Assembly: GCF_003610735.1 (NCBI RefSeq)
Contig: NZ_RAQM01000007.1
Coordinates: forward strand, 62,001 to 126,000
Reading direction: 5' to 3'
From: Tenacibaculum lutimaris
GTDB taxonomy: Bacteria > Bacteroidota > Bacteroidia > Flavobacteriales > Flavobacteriaceae
DNA: 64,000 bases
Shown here: in pieces, positions 27,163 through 35,622 of the stretch
How the letters are laid out: the number at the start of each line of letters is the position of its first letter
Numbering within the stretch: the stretch's first letter is position 1
Translations under genes and position numbers: made by a program
Notes under the pieces: generated by a model
Database searches by the model: none
The model's input: the letters and a program-made list of their open reading frames with translations, nothing else
What the model was told of the DNA's origin: nothing

Positions 27163-27198
27163 AGGAAACTTTTATTATCATATAAAGGTAAAAAATTA

Positions 27199-27226
27199 TT
27201 GTTTTTCAATAATTTTATTATATTTG
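27199..27226 (+). promoter_or_regulatory. promoter of the DUF2975-XRE operon
   Basis: TTG at 27199-27201 and TATATTTG at 27219-27226, spacing 17, 29 nt before the first ATG. It diverges from the Lrp gene promoter. Confidence 0.55.
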
Positions 27227-27255
27227 AACCCTCATTAATTAATCAAAAATTGAAT

Positions 27256-27816
27256 ATGAAATCAGTATTAAGTATTTTAAAGGTTTTTTGTACATTATTA
27301 GTAGTTAGTGTCGGGGTAAAATTTTTTGAAAGATTATATAGAATAGTTCATTATGCCGTTTATGGGGGAGGTAAAACGAAGATATTTAAATTGATAATTC
27401 CAGAAAACTGGAGCGATGAATATTATTATTTTTTGTCTCTGATAGTTTTAGTATTAATGGGGTATGTGATGTTTTTACTTGTTGAATTTAGAAAAGTAAT
27501 TTTTAATTTTTCAAAAGATAGTGTTTTTACAAAGGAGAATAGCAACCGATTACGAAAAGTAGGAAAAGGGTTAATTATTTACGGAATTATAGTCTTGTGT
27601 TTCACAACAGTATTAGGTCTAATAATTGAAGGTGGCTCAACTTTAAGTTCAAGTTCAGACCCAGCTTATAGTAGTGGATATATATCTGGGTATACGGTAG
27701 GTACTTCAATAAGTAAAGTATTACCAATATTTGTGGTGGCTTTATTTGTGCAATTTATTTCTTTCATTGTAGGAAAAGGAAACGTTTTACAAGAAGAAAA
27801 CGATCTAACCATCTAA
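27256..27816 (+). CDS. DUF2975 membrane protein
   Basis: 186 residues from ATG 27256, with four membrane helices (about 4-22, 53-75, 98-118, 145-165) and a basic-rich loop FSKDSVFTKENSNRLRKVG, the hallmark of DUF2975. These proteins are nearly always encoded beside a small XRE regulator, as here; the function is unknown. The C-terminus ends in QEENDLTI, nearly the same as the next protein. Confidence 0.88.
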   Translation: MKSVLSILKVFCTLLVVSVGVKFFERLYRIVHYAVYGGGKTKIFKLIIPENWSDEYYYFLSLIVLVLMGYVMFLLVEFRKVIFNFSKDSVFTKENSNRLRKVGKGLIIYGIIVLCFTTVLGLIIEGGSTLSSSSDPAYSSGYISGYTVGTSISKVLPIFVVALFVQFISFIVGKGNVLQEENDLTI

Positions 27817-27828
27817 TAAAAACTAATT

Positions 27829-28332
27829 ATGAGAAAATTAAAAATTTTAAAAAGCTTAATAGACTTTATTTTTATTGTATATAGTCTCATGGTTCCTTTT
27901 CTTATTATAGGGATTCCTACTGCGTTTTTTATGACAGAACAAAGTAGTTTTAAAATACTAGGATTAGATTTTAATGTGGGCACAAGTATAATATCAAAAG
28001 TATTTGTAGCAATTTTTTTATTGGTGTATGTGCTAGTTTATAATGCAATTTATAAGTTTAGAATAGTGTTAACCGAATTTGTTAGAACTAAGGTGTTTTC
28101 AGAAAAGGTAATTATGAATTTAAAGGGAATAGGAAATTTATTACTTATTTCAGGTATTTTAATGATTGTTGCTAGAGTTGGTTTAAAACTAACAACGACA
28201 TCAGTCATAAATTTTGATTTTGGAGTTGGGGCTCATTATTTAACTATCTGTTTTGGGCTTTTCTTTTTAGTGCTTTCAGAGATATTTAGAACTTCAAAAG
28301 AGTTAAAACAAGAAAACGACTTAACAATATAA
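27829..28332 (+). CDS. second DUF2975 membrane protein
   Basis: 167 residues, four membrane helices, and the TKVFSEKVIMNLKGIGNLL loop of DUF2975. A diverged paralogue of the preceding gene (12 nt away). It also ends in KQENDLTI. The XRE gene follows after 3 nt. Confidence 0.87.
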   Translation: MRKLKILKSLIDFIFIVYSLMVPFLIIGIPTAFFMTEQSSFKILGLDFNVGTSIISKVFVAIFLLVYVLVYNAIYKFRIVLTEFVRTKVFSEKVIMNLKGIGNLLLISGILMIVARVGLKLTTTSVINFDFGVGAHYLTICFGLFFLVLSEIFRTSKELKQENDLTI

Positions 28333-28335
28333 GGT

Positions 28336-28542
28336 ATGCCAATTATTGTAAACTTAGATGTAATGCTAGCTAAACGGAAGATGAAAAGCAAAGAATTGGC
28401 AGAAATTGTGGGAATTACTACGGCAAATTTATCTATCCTAAAATCAGGAAAAGCCAAAGCTATTCGTTTTTCTACGTTAGAAGCTATTTGTAAAGCATTA
28501 GATTGTCAACCAGCAGATATTTTAGAATTTGTAGAGGAGTAA
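28336..28542 (+). CDS. small XRE-family regulator (HTH)
   Basis: 68-residue Cro/CI-type helix-turn-helix protein (MLAKRKMKSKELAEIVGITTANLSILKSG, then LEAICKALDCQPADILEF). It is the standard partner of DUF2975 proteins and likely controls this operon; the membrane proteins may sequester or signal to it, by inference. Confidence 0.92.
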   Translation: MPIIVNLDVMLAKRKMKSKELAEIVGITTANLSILKSGKAKAIRFSTLEAICKALDCQPADILEFVEE

Positions 28543-28544
28543 AA

Positions 28545-28558
28545 ACAGAAGATTCTGT
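28545..28558. promoter_or_regulatory. palindrome at the umuC promoter, possible damage-response operator
   Basis: Perfect inverted repeat ACAGAA-GA-TTCTGT directly before and touching the -7 box TACCTTTA (28558-28565). A repressor bound here would block transcription of umuC-umuD. Which protein binds is unknown; no LexA gene is in the window. Confidence 0.5.
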
Positions 28559-28570
28559 ACCTTTACAGTT

Positions 28571-29827
28571 ATGTATGCGTTGGTAGATTGTAATAACTTT
28601 TATGCTTCTTGCGAACGGGTTTTTAATCCGAATTTGCAAGGAAAACCAGTAGCCATTTTAAGTAATAATGATGGCTGCGTTATTTCAATGAGTGATGAAG
28701 CAAAAAAATTACAACTTCCATTTGGAGCACCAATTTTTAAGTGGGATCAATTTTGTAAAAACAACAATATCTCAGTGTTGTCTTCAAACTATCCGCTATA
28801 TGGTGATATGAGTGCTAGAGTGATGAAAATTCTAGAACAATTTTCTCCAGATGTAGAAGTATACTCTATTGATGAAGCTTTTTTACAATTCAAAGGTTTT
28901 GATGAGTATGATTTTAATTCCTACGGGAAAGAAATTAGAGAAAGACTATTGAAGTGGACGGGGATTCCAACCTGTGTAGGGATCGCACCAACAAAAGCGT
29001 TAAGTAAAGTAGCCAATAAAATAGCTCGTAAATTTCCAAAAGAAACAGGAGGAGTATATGTAATAAATTCCGAAGAAAAAAGAATCAAAGCATTACAGTG
29101 GACTCCTATAGAAAGTGTTTGGGGAATTGGCATAGGTATACAGAAGAGATTGCTCGCCAAAGGATGTAAAAAGGCATACGATTTTACGCAGTTAAACGAT
29201 GATTGGGTATTAAAAAATCTTTCTATAACAGGCTGGAAGTTAAAAAAAGATTTAGAAGGAGATTCGAAAATAGAATTAGATGAACCTACTAATAAGAAAG
29301 CAATAGCAACAACCCGAAGTTTTGAATATACATTTTCTGACTTAGATAATATTAAAGAAAGAATTTCAACCTTTGCAGTGAGTTGTGCAGAAAAATTACG
29401 CAAACAAAACTCTAGTTGTCATATGGTGATTGTTTTGCTACGAAGTGATTATCATAAAAAAGATACTGAACAACATCGAGTGAGTAAAACAGTTGTGTTT
29501 CCATATCCAACAAACTCCACATTAACGATAAGTAAAAGTGCAGTACAAGCGGCAACAACTATATTTAAAGAAGGAATAAAGTATAAAAGAGCAGGAGTAA
29601 TTGTAACAGGATTGGTTCCTTCAGATAATTATCAGATAGATATGTTTGCAAGCGAAAATCCGAAGCATGCCTCTTTAATGAGTGCGATTGATAAAATTAA
29701 TCAAACTTATAAAGCAGATAAGATTAAATTAGCCAATCAAGATTTACAACGTACTTGGAAGATGCGTCAAGAACGATTATCGCCCAAATACACTACAAAT
29801 ATTAACGATATTATTAAGGTAAAATAA
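28571..29827 (+). CDS. umuC: Y-family DNA polymerase V subunit UmuC
   Basis: 418-residue translesion polymerase. Catalytic residues are in place: Asp6 in MYALVDCNNFYASCERVF and Asp101/Glu102 in YSIDEAFL. The VGIAPTKALSKVANKIARK segment, helix-hairpin-helix part (IESVWGIGIGIQKRL) and the C-terminal little-finger/UmuC tail are present. The gene starts 5 nt after a -7 box and precedes umuD, the reverse of the E. coli umuDC order but common in Bacteroidota. Confidence 0.95.
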   Translation: MYALVDCNNFYASCERVFNPNLQGKPVAILSNNDGCVISMSDEAKKLQLPFGAPIFKWDQFCKNNNISVLSSNYPLYGDMSARVMKILEQFSPDVEVYSIDEAFLQFKGFDEYDFNSYGKEIRERLLKWTGIPTCVGIAPTKALSKVANKIARKFPKETGGVYVINSEEKRIKALQWTPIESVWGIGIGIQKRLLAKGCKKAYDFTQLNDDWVLKNLSITGWKLKKDLEGDSKIELDEPTNKKAIATTRSFEYTFSDLDNIKERISTFAVSCAEKLRKQNSSCHMVIVLLRSDYHKKDTEQHRVSKTVVFPYPTNSTLTISKSAVQAATTIFKEGIKYKRAGVIVTGLVPSDNYQIDMFASENPKHASLMSAIDKINQTYKADKIKLANQDLQRTWKMRQERLSPKYTTNINDIIKVK

Positions 29828-29852
29828 GTTTAGTTAAATAATAAACAATAAG

Positions 29853-30311
29853 ATGTTACGAAAATTAAAGCCAGTAAAAGCACCAGAGGCATTGACTTTT
29901 TTCTTACCAAAAGAGTTAAATGAAAGTGAAGGAGCTATTTTAATGGATACAGGTATTTCTGCAGGGTTTCCTTCTCCTGCTGATGATTTCAGGGAAACGC
30001 GTATTTCGTTAGATGAAGAACTTATTAGAAATAAAGAAGCTACTTTTTTTGCACGAGTAAGCGGACAGTCGATGATTGGTGCAGGCTTAGATGATAATGA
30101 CTTGCTAGTAATCGATAGAAGTATTCCGCCTACAAATAATAAAATTGCAGTATGTTTTTTAGATGGTGAGTTTACCGTAAAACGTTTGCGAGTTGAAGGT
30201 AGTGAAGTTTGGCTACAACCTGAAAATCCAGATTATCCAATTATAAAAATCACTGAAGAAAATAATTTTATTATTTGGGGAATTGTAACCAATGTAATTA
30301 AGAAAGTATAA
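29853..30311 (+). CDS. umuD: UmuD-type autocleaving S24 peptidase
   Basis: 152 residues, LexA/UmuD-type serine peptidase that processes itself to the active UmuD' form. Probable cleavage site Ala37-Gly38 in GISAGFPSP, nucleophile Ser73 in SGQSM, general-base Lys110 in FTVKRL. There is no DNA-binding domain, so it is UmuD and not LexA. It lies 25 nt after umuC, before a terminator. Confidence 0.94.
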   Translation: MLRKLKPVKAPEALTFFLPKELNESEGAILMDTGISAGFPSPADDFRETRISLDEELIRNKEATFFARVSGQSMIGAGLDDNDLLVIDRSIPPTNNKIAVCFLDGEFTVKRLRVEGSEVWLQPENPDYPIIKITEENNFIIWGIVTNVIKKV

Positions 30312-30340
30312 AAAAAATCCAGCTATTTGCTGGATTTTTT
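30311..30340. terminator. terminator after umuD, probably bidirectional
   Basis: AAAAATCCAGC / GCTGGATTTTT with a TATTT loop, flanked by A and T runs; it lies between convergent umuD and the bacilliredoxin gene. Confidence 0.88.
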
Positions 30341-30381
30341 GTCTTTGTTCTTTAGTACAAAAGGTTTATGCCTAGAATGTC

Positions 30382-30792
30382 TTAACAAAACTCGTCGTAA
30401 GCAGCTGCTAAGTTCTGAGCAATTGCTTCAGCAGAACGTCCTTCAATATGATGACGCTCTAACATGTGTACTAAATTTCCGTCTTTAAATAAGGCAATTG
30501 CAGGTGATGATGGAGGGAAAGGAATCATATATTCTCTTGCCTTCGCAGTAGATTCTTTTTCTACTCCTGCAAAAACAGTTGTTAAATGTGTAGGAGTTTT
30601 ATCAGCTCCTAAAGAAGCAATAGCTCCTGGTCTTGCAGTACCTGCTGCACATCCACAAACTGAGTTTACCATTACTAACGTAGTTCCTTCTTTTGCTAAA
30701 GCATTGTCAACATCTTCAGCAGTATATAAAGCTTCAAAACCAGCGTTGATTAATTGGTCACGCATTGGTTTTACTAATTCTTCTGGATACAT
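30382..30792 (-). CDS. bacilliredoxin (BrxA/BrxB family)
   Basis: 136 residues, thioredoxin-like fold with the CGC redox motif in NSVCGCAAGTARP (about residues 45-57) and the GVEKESTAKAREYMIPFPPSSPAIALFKDG block. Bacilliredoxins remove bacillithiol from proteins in Firmicutes; many Bacteroidota also make bacillithiol. Monocistronic with a minus-strand TATCTTTG box at 30815-30822. Confidence 0.93.
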   Translation of the reverse strand: MYPEELVKPMRDQLINAGFEALYTAEDVDNALAKEGTTLVMVNSVCGCAAGTARPGAIASLGADKTPTHLTTVFAGVEKESTAKAREYMIPFPPSSPAIALFKDGNLVHMLERHHIEGRSAEAIAQNLAAAYDEFC

Positions 30793-30814
30793 ATTTTTGA
30801 ATTAAATTTTAAAG

Positions 30815-30822
30815 CAAAGATA
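30815..30822 (-). promoter_or_regulatory. -7 promoter box of the bacilliredoxin gene
   Basis: Minus-strand TATCTTTG, 22 nt upstream of the ATG at 30792. Confidence 0.6.
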
Positions 30823-30880
30823 CTGCTTTTCATGGCAACAATCAACTTGAAATAGCCATGGTTGTAGTTGCTTAATATTT

Positions 30881-30888
30881 TATCTTTG
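30881..30888 (+). promoter_or_regulatory. -7 promoter box of the TerB-DnaJ gene
   Basis: TATCTTTG, 18 nt before the ATG at 30907. Confidence 0.6.
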
Positions 30889-30906
30889 CATTTTTAAATT
30901 TTATAA

Positions 30907-31665
30907 ATGGGAAAATTTGCAAAATGGCTTGGGGCTGGAGCAGGCTTTACATTAGGAGGCCCAATTGGGGCTATTGTAGGATTTGTTGTGGGTAGTTTTA
31001 TAGATGGGATTTCAGTAGAAGATTTTAAAGAAGAACAACAAGAGTATCAAAAAAGACAACATCAAGGAACAAGAGGAAGAGCTACATCAGGAGACTTTGA
31101 AATTAGCTTACTAATATTAGCATCGGTAGTTATAAAATCGGATGGTAAAATAGACCAACGAGAGTTAGATTATGTTCGTATGTACTTTGTAAAAATGTAC
31201 GGAAAAGAACGAGCAAATCATGCATTTAAATTGTTTAACGGAATTATTAAAAAACAAATTTCTACACGTCAAGTTTGTTTGCAAATCCGCCAGTACATGT
31301 CGCATGCTACGCGATTACAATTAGTTCATTTTTTATTCGGAATAGCACAAGCAGATGGACAAGTAACGGGTAATGAAGAGCAAGAGATTAGAAAGATAGC
31401 AAGTTACTTATACATCAACGAATATGACTATTCATCAATAAAAGCTATGTTCTATAATGAATCTGATAGCGCTTATAAAATGCTTGAAATAACTAAAGAA
31501 GCTACGAATGACGAGGTGAAAAAAGCGTATCGAAAAATGGCTAAAAAGCATCATCCAGACAAGTTGCAAAACTTAGGAGAGGAGCATAAAAATGGAGCAA
31601 ACGAAAAGTTTCAAAAAATTCAAGCAGCTTACGAACAGATTAAAAAGGAAAGAGGAATTAATTAG
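30907..31665 (+). CDS. TerB-DnaJ domain protein (DjlA-like)
   Basis: 252 residues: a glycine-rich N-terminal segment that can insert in or lie on the membrane (LGAGAGFTLGGPIGAIVGFVV), a TerB-type helical domain (about 65-180) and a C-terminal J domain (about 188-250) with the HPD motif in AKKHHPDKLQ. The same layout is known for DjlA co-chaperones. It would stimulate DnaK at the membrane. Confidence 0.9.
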   Translation: MGKFAKWLGAGAGFTLGGPIGAIVGFVVGSFIDGISVEDFKEEQQEYQKRQHQGTRGRATSGDFEISLLILASVVIKSDGKIDQRELDYVRMYFVKMYGKERANHAFKLFNGIIKKQISTRQVCLQIRQYMSHATRLQLVHFLFGIAQADGQVTGNEEQEIRKIASYLYINEYDYSSIKAMFYNESDSAYKMLEITKEATNDEVKKAYRKMAKKHHPDKLQNLGEEHKNGANEKFQKIQAAYEQIKKERGIN

Positions 31666-31695
31666 TTTGTTTGCTTAAAAATAGAATTCACAATA

Positions 31696-31722
31696 AAAAC
31701 GCCTTTTTTAAGGCGTTTTTTT
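31696..31722 (+). terminator. terminator after the TerB-DnaJ gene
   Basis: AAAACGCCTT / AAGGCGTTTT with a TTTT loop, continuing into a T run. Confidence 0.9.
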
Positions 31723-31788
31723 ATATCTCAAACTCAACAATTACAAGAAAATACGTAATTTCGCACATTCAATTAATAAACCGACAAA

Positions 31789-34700
31789 ATGAGTAAGAAG
31801 TTTACTGAATACAAAGGATTGGATTTACCAAAAGTAGCAGAAGAAATATTAAACTATTGGGAAGAAAACAACATCTTTGAAAAAAGTATTACTACACGTG
31901 AAGGAAACGAACCATTTGTGTTTTTTGAAGGACCACCTTCAGCAAACGGTTTACCAGGAATTCACCACGTAATGGCACGTGCCATTAAAGATATTTTTTG
32001 TCGTTATAAAACCCAAAAAGGATACCAAGTTAAGCGTAAAGCAGGTTGGGATACGCATGGTTTACCTGTAGAATTGGGAGTTGAAAAAGAATTAGGAATC
32101 ACCAAAGAAGATATCGGAACCAAAATTACGGTTGAAGAATATAACGAAGCATGTAAAAAAGCTGTAATGCGTTATACTGATATCTGGAATGACCTAACAG
32201 AGAAAATGGGATATTGGGTAGACATGGAGGATCCATATATAACCTATAAACCAAAATATATGGAATCGGTTTGGTGGTTGTTAAAACAAATCTATAATAA
32301 GGATTTGTTATACAAAGGGTATACAATCCAGCCATATTCACCAAAAGCAGGAACAGGATTAAGTTCGCATGAGTTAAATCAACCAGGAACGTATCAAGAC
32401 GTTACAGATACTACAGTAGTAGCTCAGTTTAAAACGATAAAAGAAACATTACCAGACTTTTTACAAGTTGATGGAGATGTACACTTTTTAGCTTGGACAA
32501 CTACACCATGGACACTTCCATCTAATACAGCATTAACGGTTGGGCCAAAAATAGAATACGTTTTAGTTAAAACATTCAACCAATATACATTTGAGCCAAT
32601 TCAAGTGGTGTTGGCTAAAAACTTAGTATCAAAACAATTTGCTGGGAAGAAATTTAATCAAGTAGAAGATGTAGCTGAATTAGCAAATTATGCTGAAGGA
32701 GATAAGCAAATTCCATATGCAGTTGTAAAAGAATTTATAGGAAAAGATTTAGTAGGTATTAAATACGAGCAATTATTACCATTTGCTTTACCATATCAAA
32801 ATCCAGAAAATGCGTTTAGAGTAATTTCAGGAGATTTTGTTACTACCGAAGATGGTACAGGTATCGTACATACAGCCCCAACATTTGGTGCTGATGATGC
32901 TTTAGTTGCAAAACAAGCAACTCCAGAAGTGCCGCCAATGTTGGTATTAGATGAAAATGAGAATCCAGTTCCGTTAGTAGATTTACAAGGTAAATTTCGC
33001 CCAGAAATGGGAGAATATGCAGGTAAATATGTAAAGAATGAATACTATACAGATGGTGAGGCTCCAGAAAAGTCGGTAGATGTAGAACTTGCAATTCAAT
33101 TAAAAGAAGAAAATAAAGCTTTTAAGGTTGAAAAATATGTACACAGTTATCCTAACTGTTGGCGTACGGATAAACCAATTTTATACTATCCGTTAGATTC
33201 TTGGTTTATCAAGGTAACTGACGTTAAGGATAAAATGTTCGATTTAAACGAAACCATCAACTGGAAGCCAAAATCAACTGGAGAAGGACGTTTTGGTAAC
33301 TGGTTAAAAAATGCCAATGATTGGAACTTGTCACGTTCTCGTTTCTGGGGAATTCCATTACCAATTTGGCGTACTGAAGACGGAACAGAGCAAATCTGTA
33401 TAGGTTCTGTAGCTGAATTAAAAGAAGAGATTCAAAAGTCAGTTGATGCTGGCGTAATGTCTGAAGATATTTTTGCTGATTTTGAAGTAGGAAATATGTC
33501 AGAAGATAACTATGATAAAATTGACTTACACAAAAATGTAGTAGATAAAATTATCTTAGTTTCTGCTTCAGGAAAACCAATGAAGCGTGAAAGCGATTTA
33601 ATTGATGTATGGTTCGATTCTGGTTCTATGCCATATGCACAATGGCATTATCCGTTTGAAAACAAAGAATTAATTGATAATAAAGAAAGTTACCCAGCGA
33701 ACTTTATTGCAGAAGGAGTAGACCAAACTCGTGGGTGGTTCTATACATTACATGCCATCGGAACTATGGTGTTTGATTCTGTAGCTTATAAAAATGTAGT
33801 GTCTAACGGATTAGTGTTAGATAAAAACGGACAAAAAATGTCAAAGCGTTTAGGAAATGCTGTTGATCCGTTTACTACATTATCTGAATTTGGTCCAGAT
33901 GCAACACGTTGGTATATGATATCAAATGCGAATCCTTGGGACAACTTAAAATTTGATATTGCAGGAATAGAAGAGGTAAAGCGTAAATTCTTCGGGACTT
34001 TATATAATACGTATTCATTCTTCTCTTTATATGCAAACATTGACAACTTCACCTATAGTGAAGCTGAAATAGCTATTAACGAAAGACCAGAGATAGATCG
34101 TTGGATTTTATCTGAATTAAACACGTTAGTTCAAAAGGTAGATAAATTCTATGCAGATTATGAGCCAACCAAAGCAACCAGAGCTATTTCTGATTTTGTA
34201 CAAGATCATTTAAGTAACTGGTATGTACGTTTATGTAGAAGACGTTTCTGGAAAGGAGAGTATGCACAAGATAAAATCTCTGCATACCAAACGTTATACA
34301 CCTGTATGTTAACGGTAGCTAAATTAGGATCTCCAGTAGCACCTTTCTTTATGGATCGTTTGTATAAAGATTTAATAAAAGCTACAGGAAAAGAAAGTTT
34401 TGAAAGCGTACATATAGCAGAGTTTCCTAAATACAATGCTGATTTAGTAGATAAGTCGTTAGAGCGTAAAATGGAAAATGCACAAACAATATCTTCGTTA
34501 GTACTATCTTTAAGAGCTAAAGAAAAAATTAAAGTACGTCAACCGTTACAAAAAATTATGATTCCTGTATTGGATGCAACGCAGAAGGAAGAAATTTTAG
34601 CAGTAGCAGACTTAATAAAATCAGAAGTTAATGTTAAGGAGATAGAGTTATTAGACGATGCTTCAGGGATTTTAGTAAAACAAATCAAACCAAATTTTAA

Positions 34701-35196
34701 AGCTTTAGGGCCTAAGTTTGGTAAAGATATGAAGTTGATAGCTAATGAAATACAAAGCTTTACACAAGAAGATATCTTCAAAATAGAAAAAGAAGGAGAA
34801 ATTTCTGTGGAAGTTAATAATAAAATGATTATTTTAGGAACCGCTGATGTAGAGATTTCATCAAAAGATATCGAAGGTTGGTTGGTGGCTAATGCAGAAG
34901 GGTTAACCGTTGCTTTAGATGTTACAATAAACGACGAATTACGCAAAGAAGGTGTGGCAAGAGAATTGGTAAACAGAATTCAAAACGCACGAAAAGACAC
35001 AGGTTTAGAAGTAACCGATAAAATAAAATTAACCATTTTACAAGCTGATGATTTAAGAGAATCGGTATTGGCAAATGAAAACTACATTAAAGCAGAAACA
35101 TTAACAAACGAACTAGTTTTTGTTGATGATTTAAAAAATGGTACAGAAATTGAGTTTGATACCATTAAAAGTAGAATGTTAATTGAAAAAATATAG
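31789..35196 (+). CDS. ileS: isoleucyl-tRNA synthetase
   Basis: 1135 residues; charges tRNA-Ile with isoleucine. Class I motifs: HIGH-like GIHH in PSANGLPGIHHVMARA (about residues 50-65) and KMSKR in GQKMSKRLGN (about 685), with the editing insertion between them and the SDFVQDHLSNWYVRLCRRRFW anticodon-binding start. The length fits the long Bacteroidota/eukaryote-type IleRS, a type often linked to mupirocin tolerance. A variant TAATTTCG -7-like box lies upstream. TraR/DksA-like gene starts 4 nt after the stop. Confidence 0.97.
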   Translation: MSKKFTEYKGLDLPKVAEEILNYWEENNIFEKSITTREGNEPFVFFEGPPSANGLPGIHHVMARAIKDIFCRYKTQKGYQVKRKAGWDTHGLPVELGVEKELGITKEDIGTKITVEEYNEACKKAVMRYTDIWNDLTEKMGYWVDMEDPYITYKPKYMESVWWLLKQIYNKDLLYKGYTIQPYSPKAGTGLSSHELNQPGTYQDVTDTTVVAQFKTIKETLPDFLQVDGDVHFLAWTTTPWTLPSNTALTVGPKIEYVLVKTFNQYTFEPIQVVLAKNLVSKQFAGKKFNQVEDVAELANYAEGDKQIPYAVVKEFIGKDLVGIKYEQLLPFALPYQNPENAFRVISGDFVTTEDGTGIVHTAPTFGADDALVAKQATPEVPPMLVLDENENPVPLVDLQGKFRPEMGEYAGKYVKNEYYTDGEAPEKSVDVELAIQLKEENKAFKVEKYVHSYPNCWRTDKPILYYPLDSWFIKVTDVKDKMFDLNETINWKPKSTGEGRFGNWLKNANDWNLSRSRFWGIPLPIWRTEDGTEQICIGSVAELKEEIQKSVDAGVMSEDIFADFEVGNMSEDNYDKIDLHKNVVDKIILVSASGKPMKRESDLIDVWFDSGSMPYAQWHYPFENKELIDNKESYPANFIAEGVDQTRGWFYTLHAIGTMVFDSVAYKNVVSNGLVLDKNGQKMSKRLGNAVDPFTTLSEFGPDATRWYMISNANPWDNLKFDIAGIEEVKRKFFGTLYNTYSFFSLYANIDNFTYSEAEIAINERPEIDRWILSELNTLVQKVDKFYADYEPTKATRAISDFVQDHLSNWYVRLCRRRFWKGEYAQDKISAYQTLYTCMLTVAKLGSPVAPFFMDRLYKDLIKATGKESFESVHIAEFPKYNADLVDKSLERKMENAQTISSLVLSLRAKEKIKVRQPLQKIMIPVLDATQKEEILAVADLIKSEVNVKEIELLDDASGILVKQIKPNFKALGPKFGKDMKLIANEIQSFTQEDIFKIEKEGEISVEVNNKMIILGTADVEISSKDIEGWLVANAEGLTVALDVTINDELRKEGVARELVNRIQNARKDTGLEVTDKIKLTILQADDLRESVLANENYIKAETLTNELVFVDDLKNGTEIEFDTIKSRMLIEKI

Positions 35197-35200
35197 CATT

Positions 35201-35578
35201 ATGGATGATGTTAAAATAAGATATTCAGATAGTGATTTACAAGAATTTAAAGAAATCATCTTAAAGAAAATTGAAAAAGCAGAAGAAGACTTAAAATTAT
35301 TACAAGCTTCTTATAAAAACGGATCTGATAACGGTACCGATGATACTTCACCACAATTTAAGTCGTTTGAAGAAGGATCGGATACGATGGCTAAAGAAGC
35401 AAATATGCAGCTAGCTATTCGTCAAGAAAAGTTTATTCGTGATTTAAAGAATGCCTTAGTTCGTATTGAAAATAAAACGTACGGTATTTGTAGAGTTACA
35501 GGTAAATTAATTCAGAAAGAACGTTTAAAGTTAGTGCCTCATGCTACCTTAAGTATTGAAGCAAAACGAAAGCAATAA
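35201..35578 (+). CDS. TraR/DksA family protein with degenerate zinc finger
   Basis: 125 residues from ATG 35201, just after ileS. A coiled-coil N-terminus (about 10-80, with the SFEEGSDTMAKEANMQLAIRQ segment) and a DksA-type C-terminal globule. Of the four zinc cysteines only one is visible, in YGICRVTGKLIQKERL; the second pair is replaced by LVPHAT. This degenerate form is common in Bacteroidota. It likely binds the RNA polymerase secondary channel; whether it responds to ppGpp is unknown. Confidence 0.9.
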   Translation: MDDVKIRYSDSDLQEFKEIILKKIEKAEEDLKLLQASYKNGSDNGTDDTSPQFKSFEEGSDTMAKEANMQLAIRQEKFIRDLKNALVRIENKTYGICRVTGKLIQKERLKLVPHATLSIEAKRKQ

Positions 35579-35596
35579 ACCGTAAAAAAATAGATA

Positions 35597-35620
35597 AAGC
35601 CTCTTTTAGAGGCTTTTTTT
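35597..35620 (+). terminator. terminator after the TraR/DksA gene
   Basis: AAAGCCTCT / AGAGGCTTT with a TTT loop and a T run. It ends just before the next start codon at 35623. Confidence 0.9.
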
Positions 35621-35622
35621 GT

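Noticed and set aside
30464..30805. 113-codon plus-strand frame antisense to the bacilliredoxin gene
   Set aside because: The opposite strand encodes a clear bacilliredoxin; the frame has no start context or homologue-like features.
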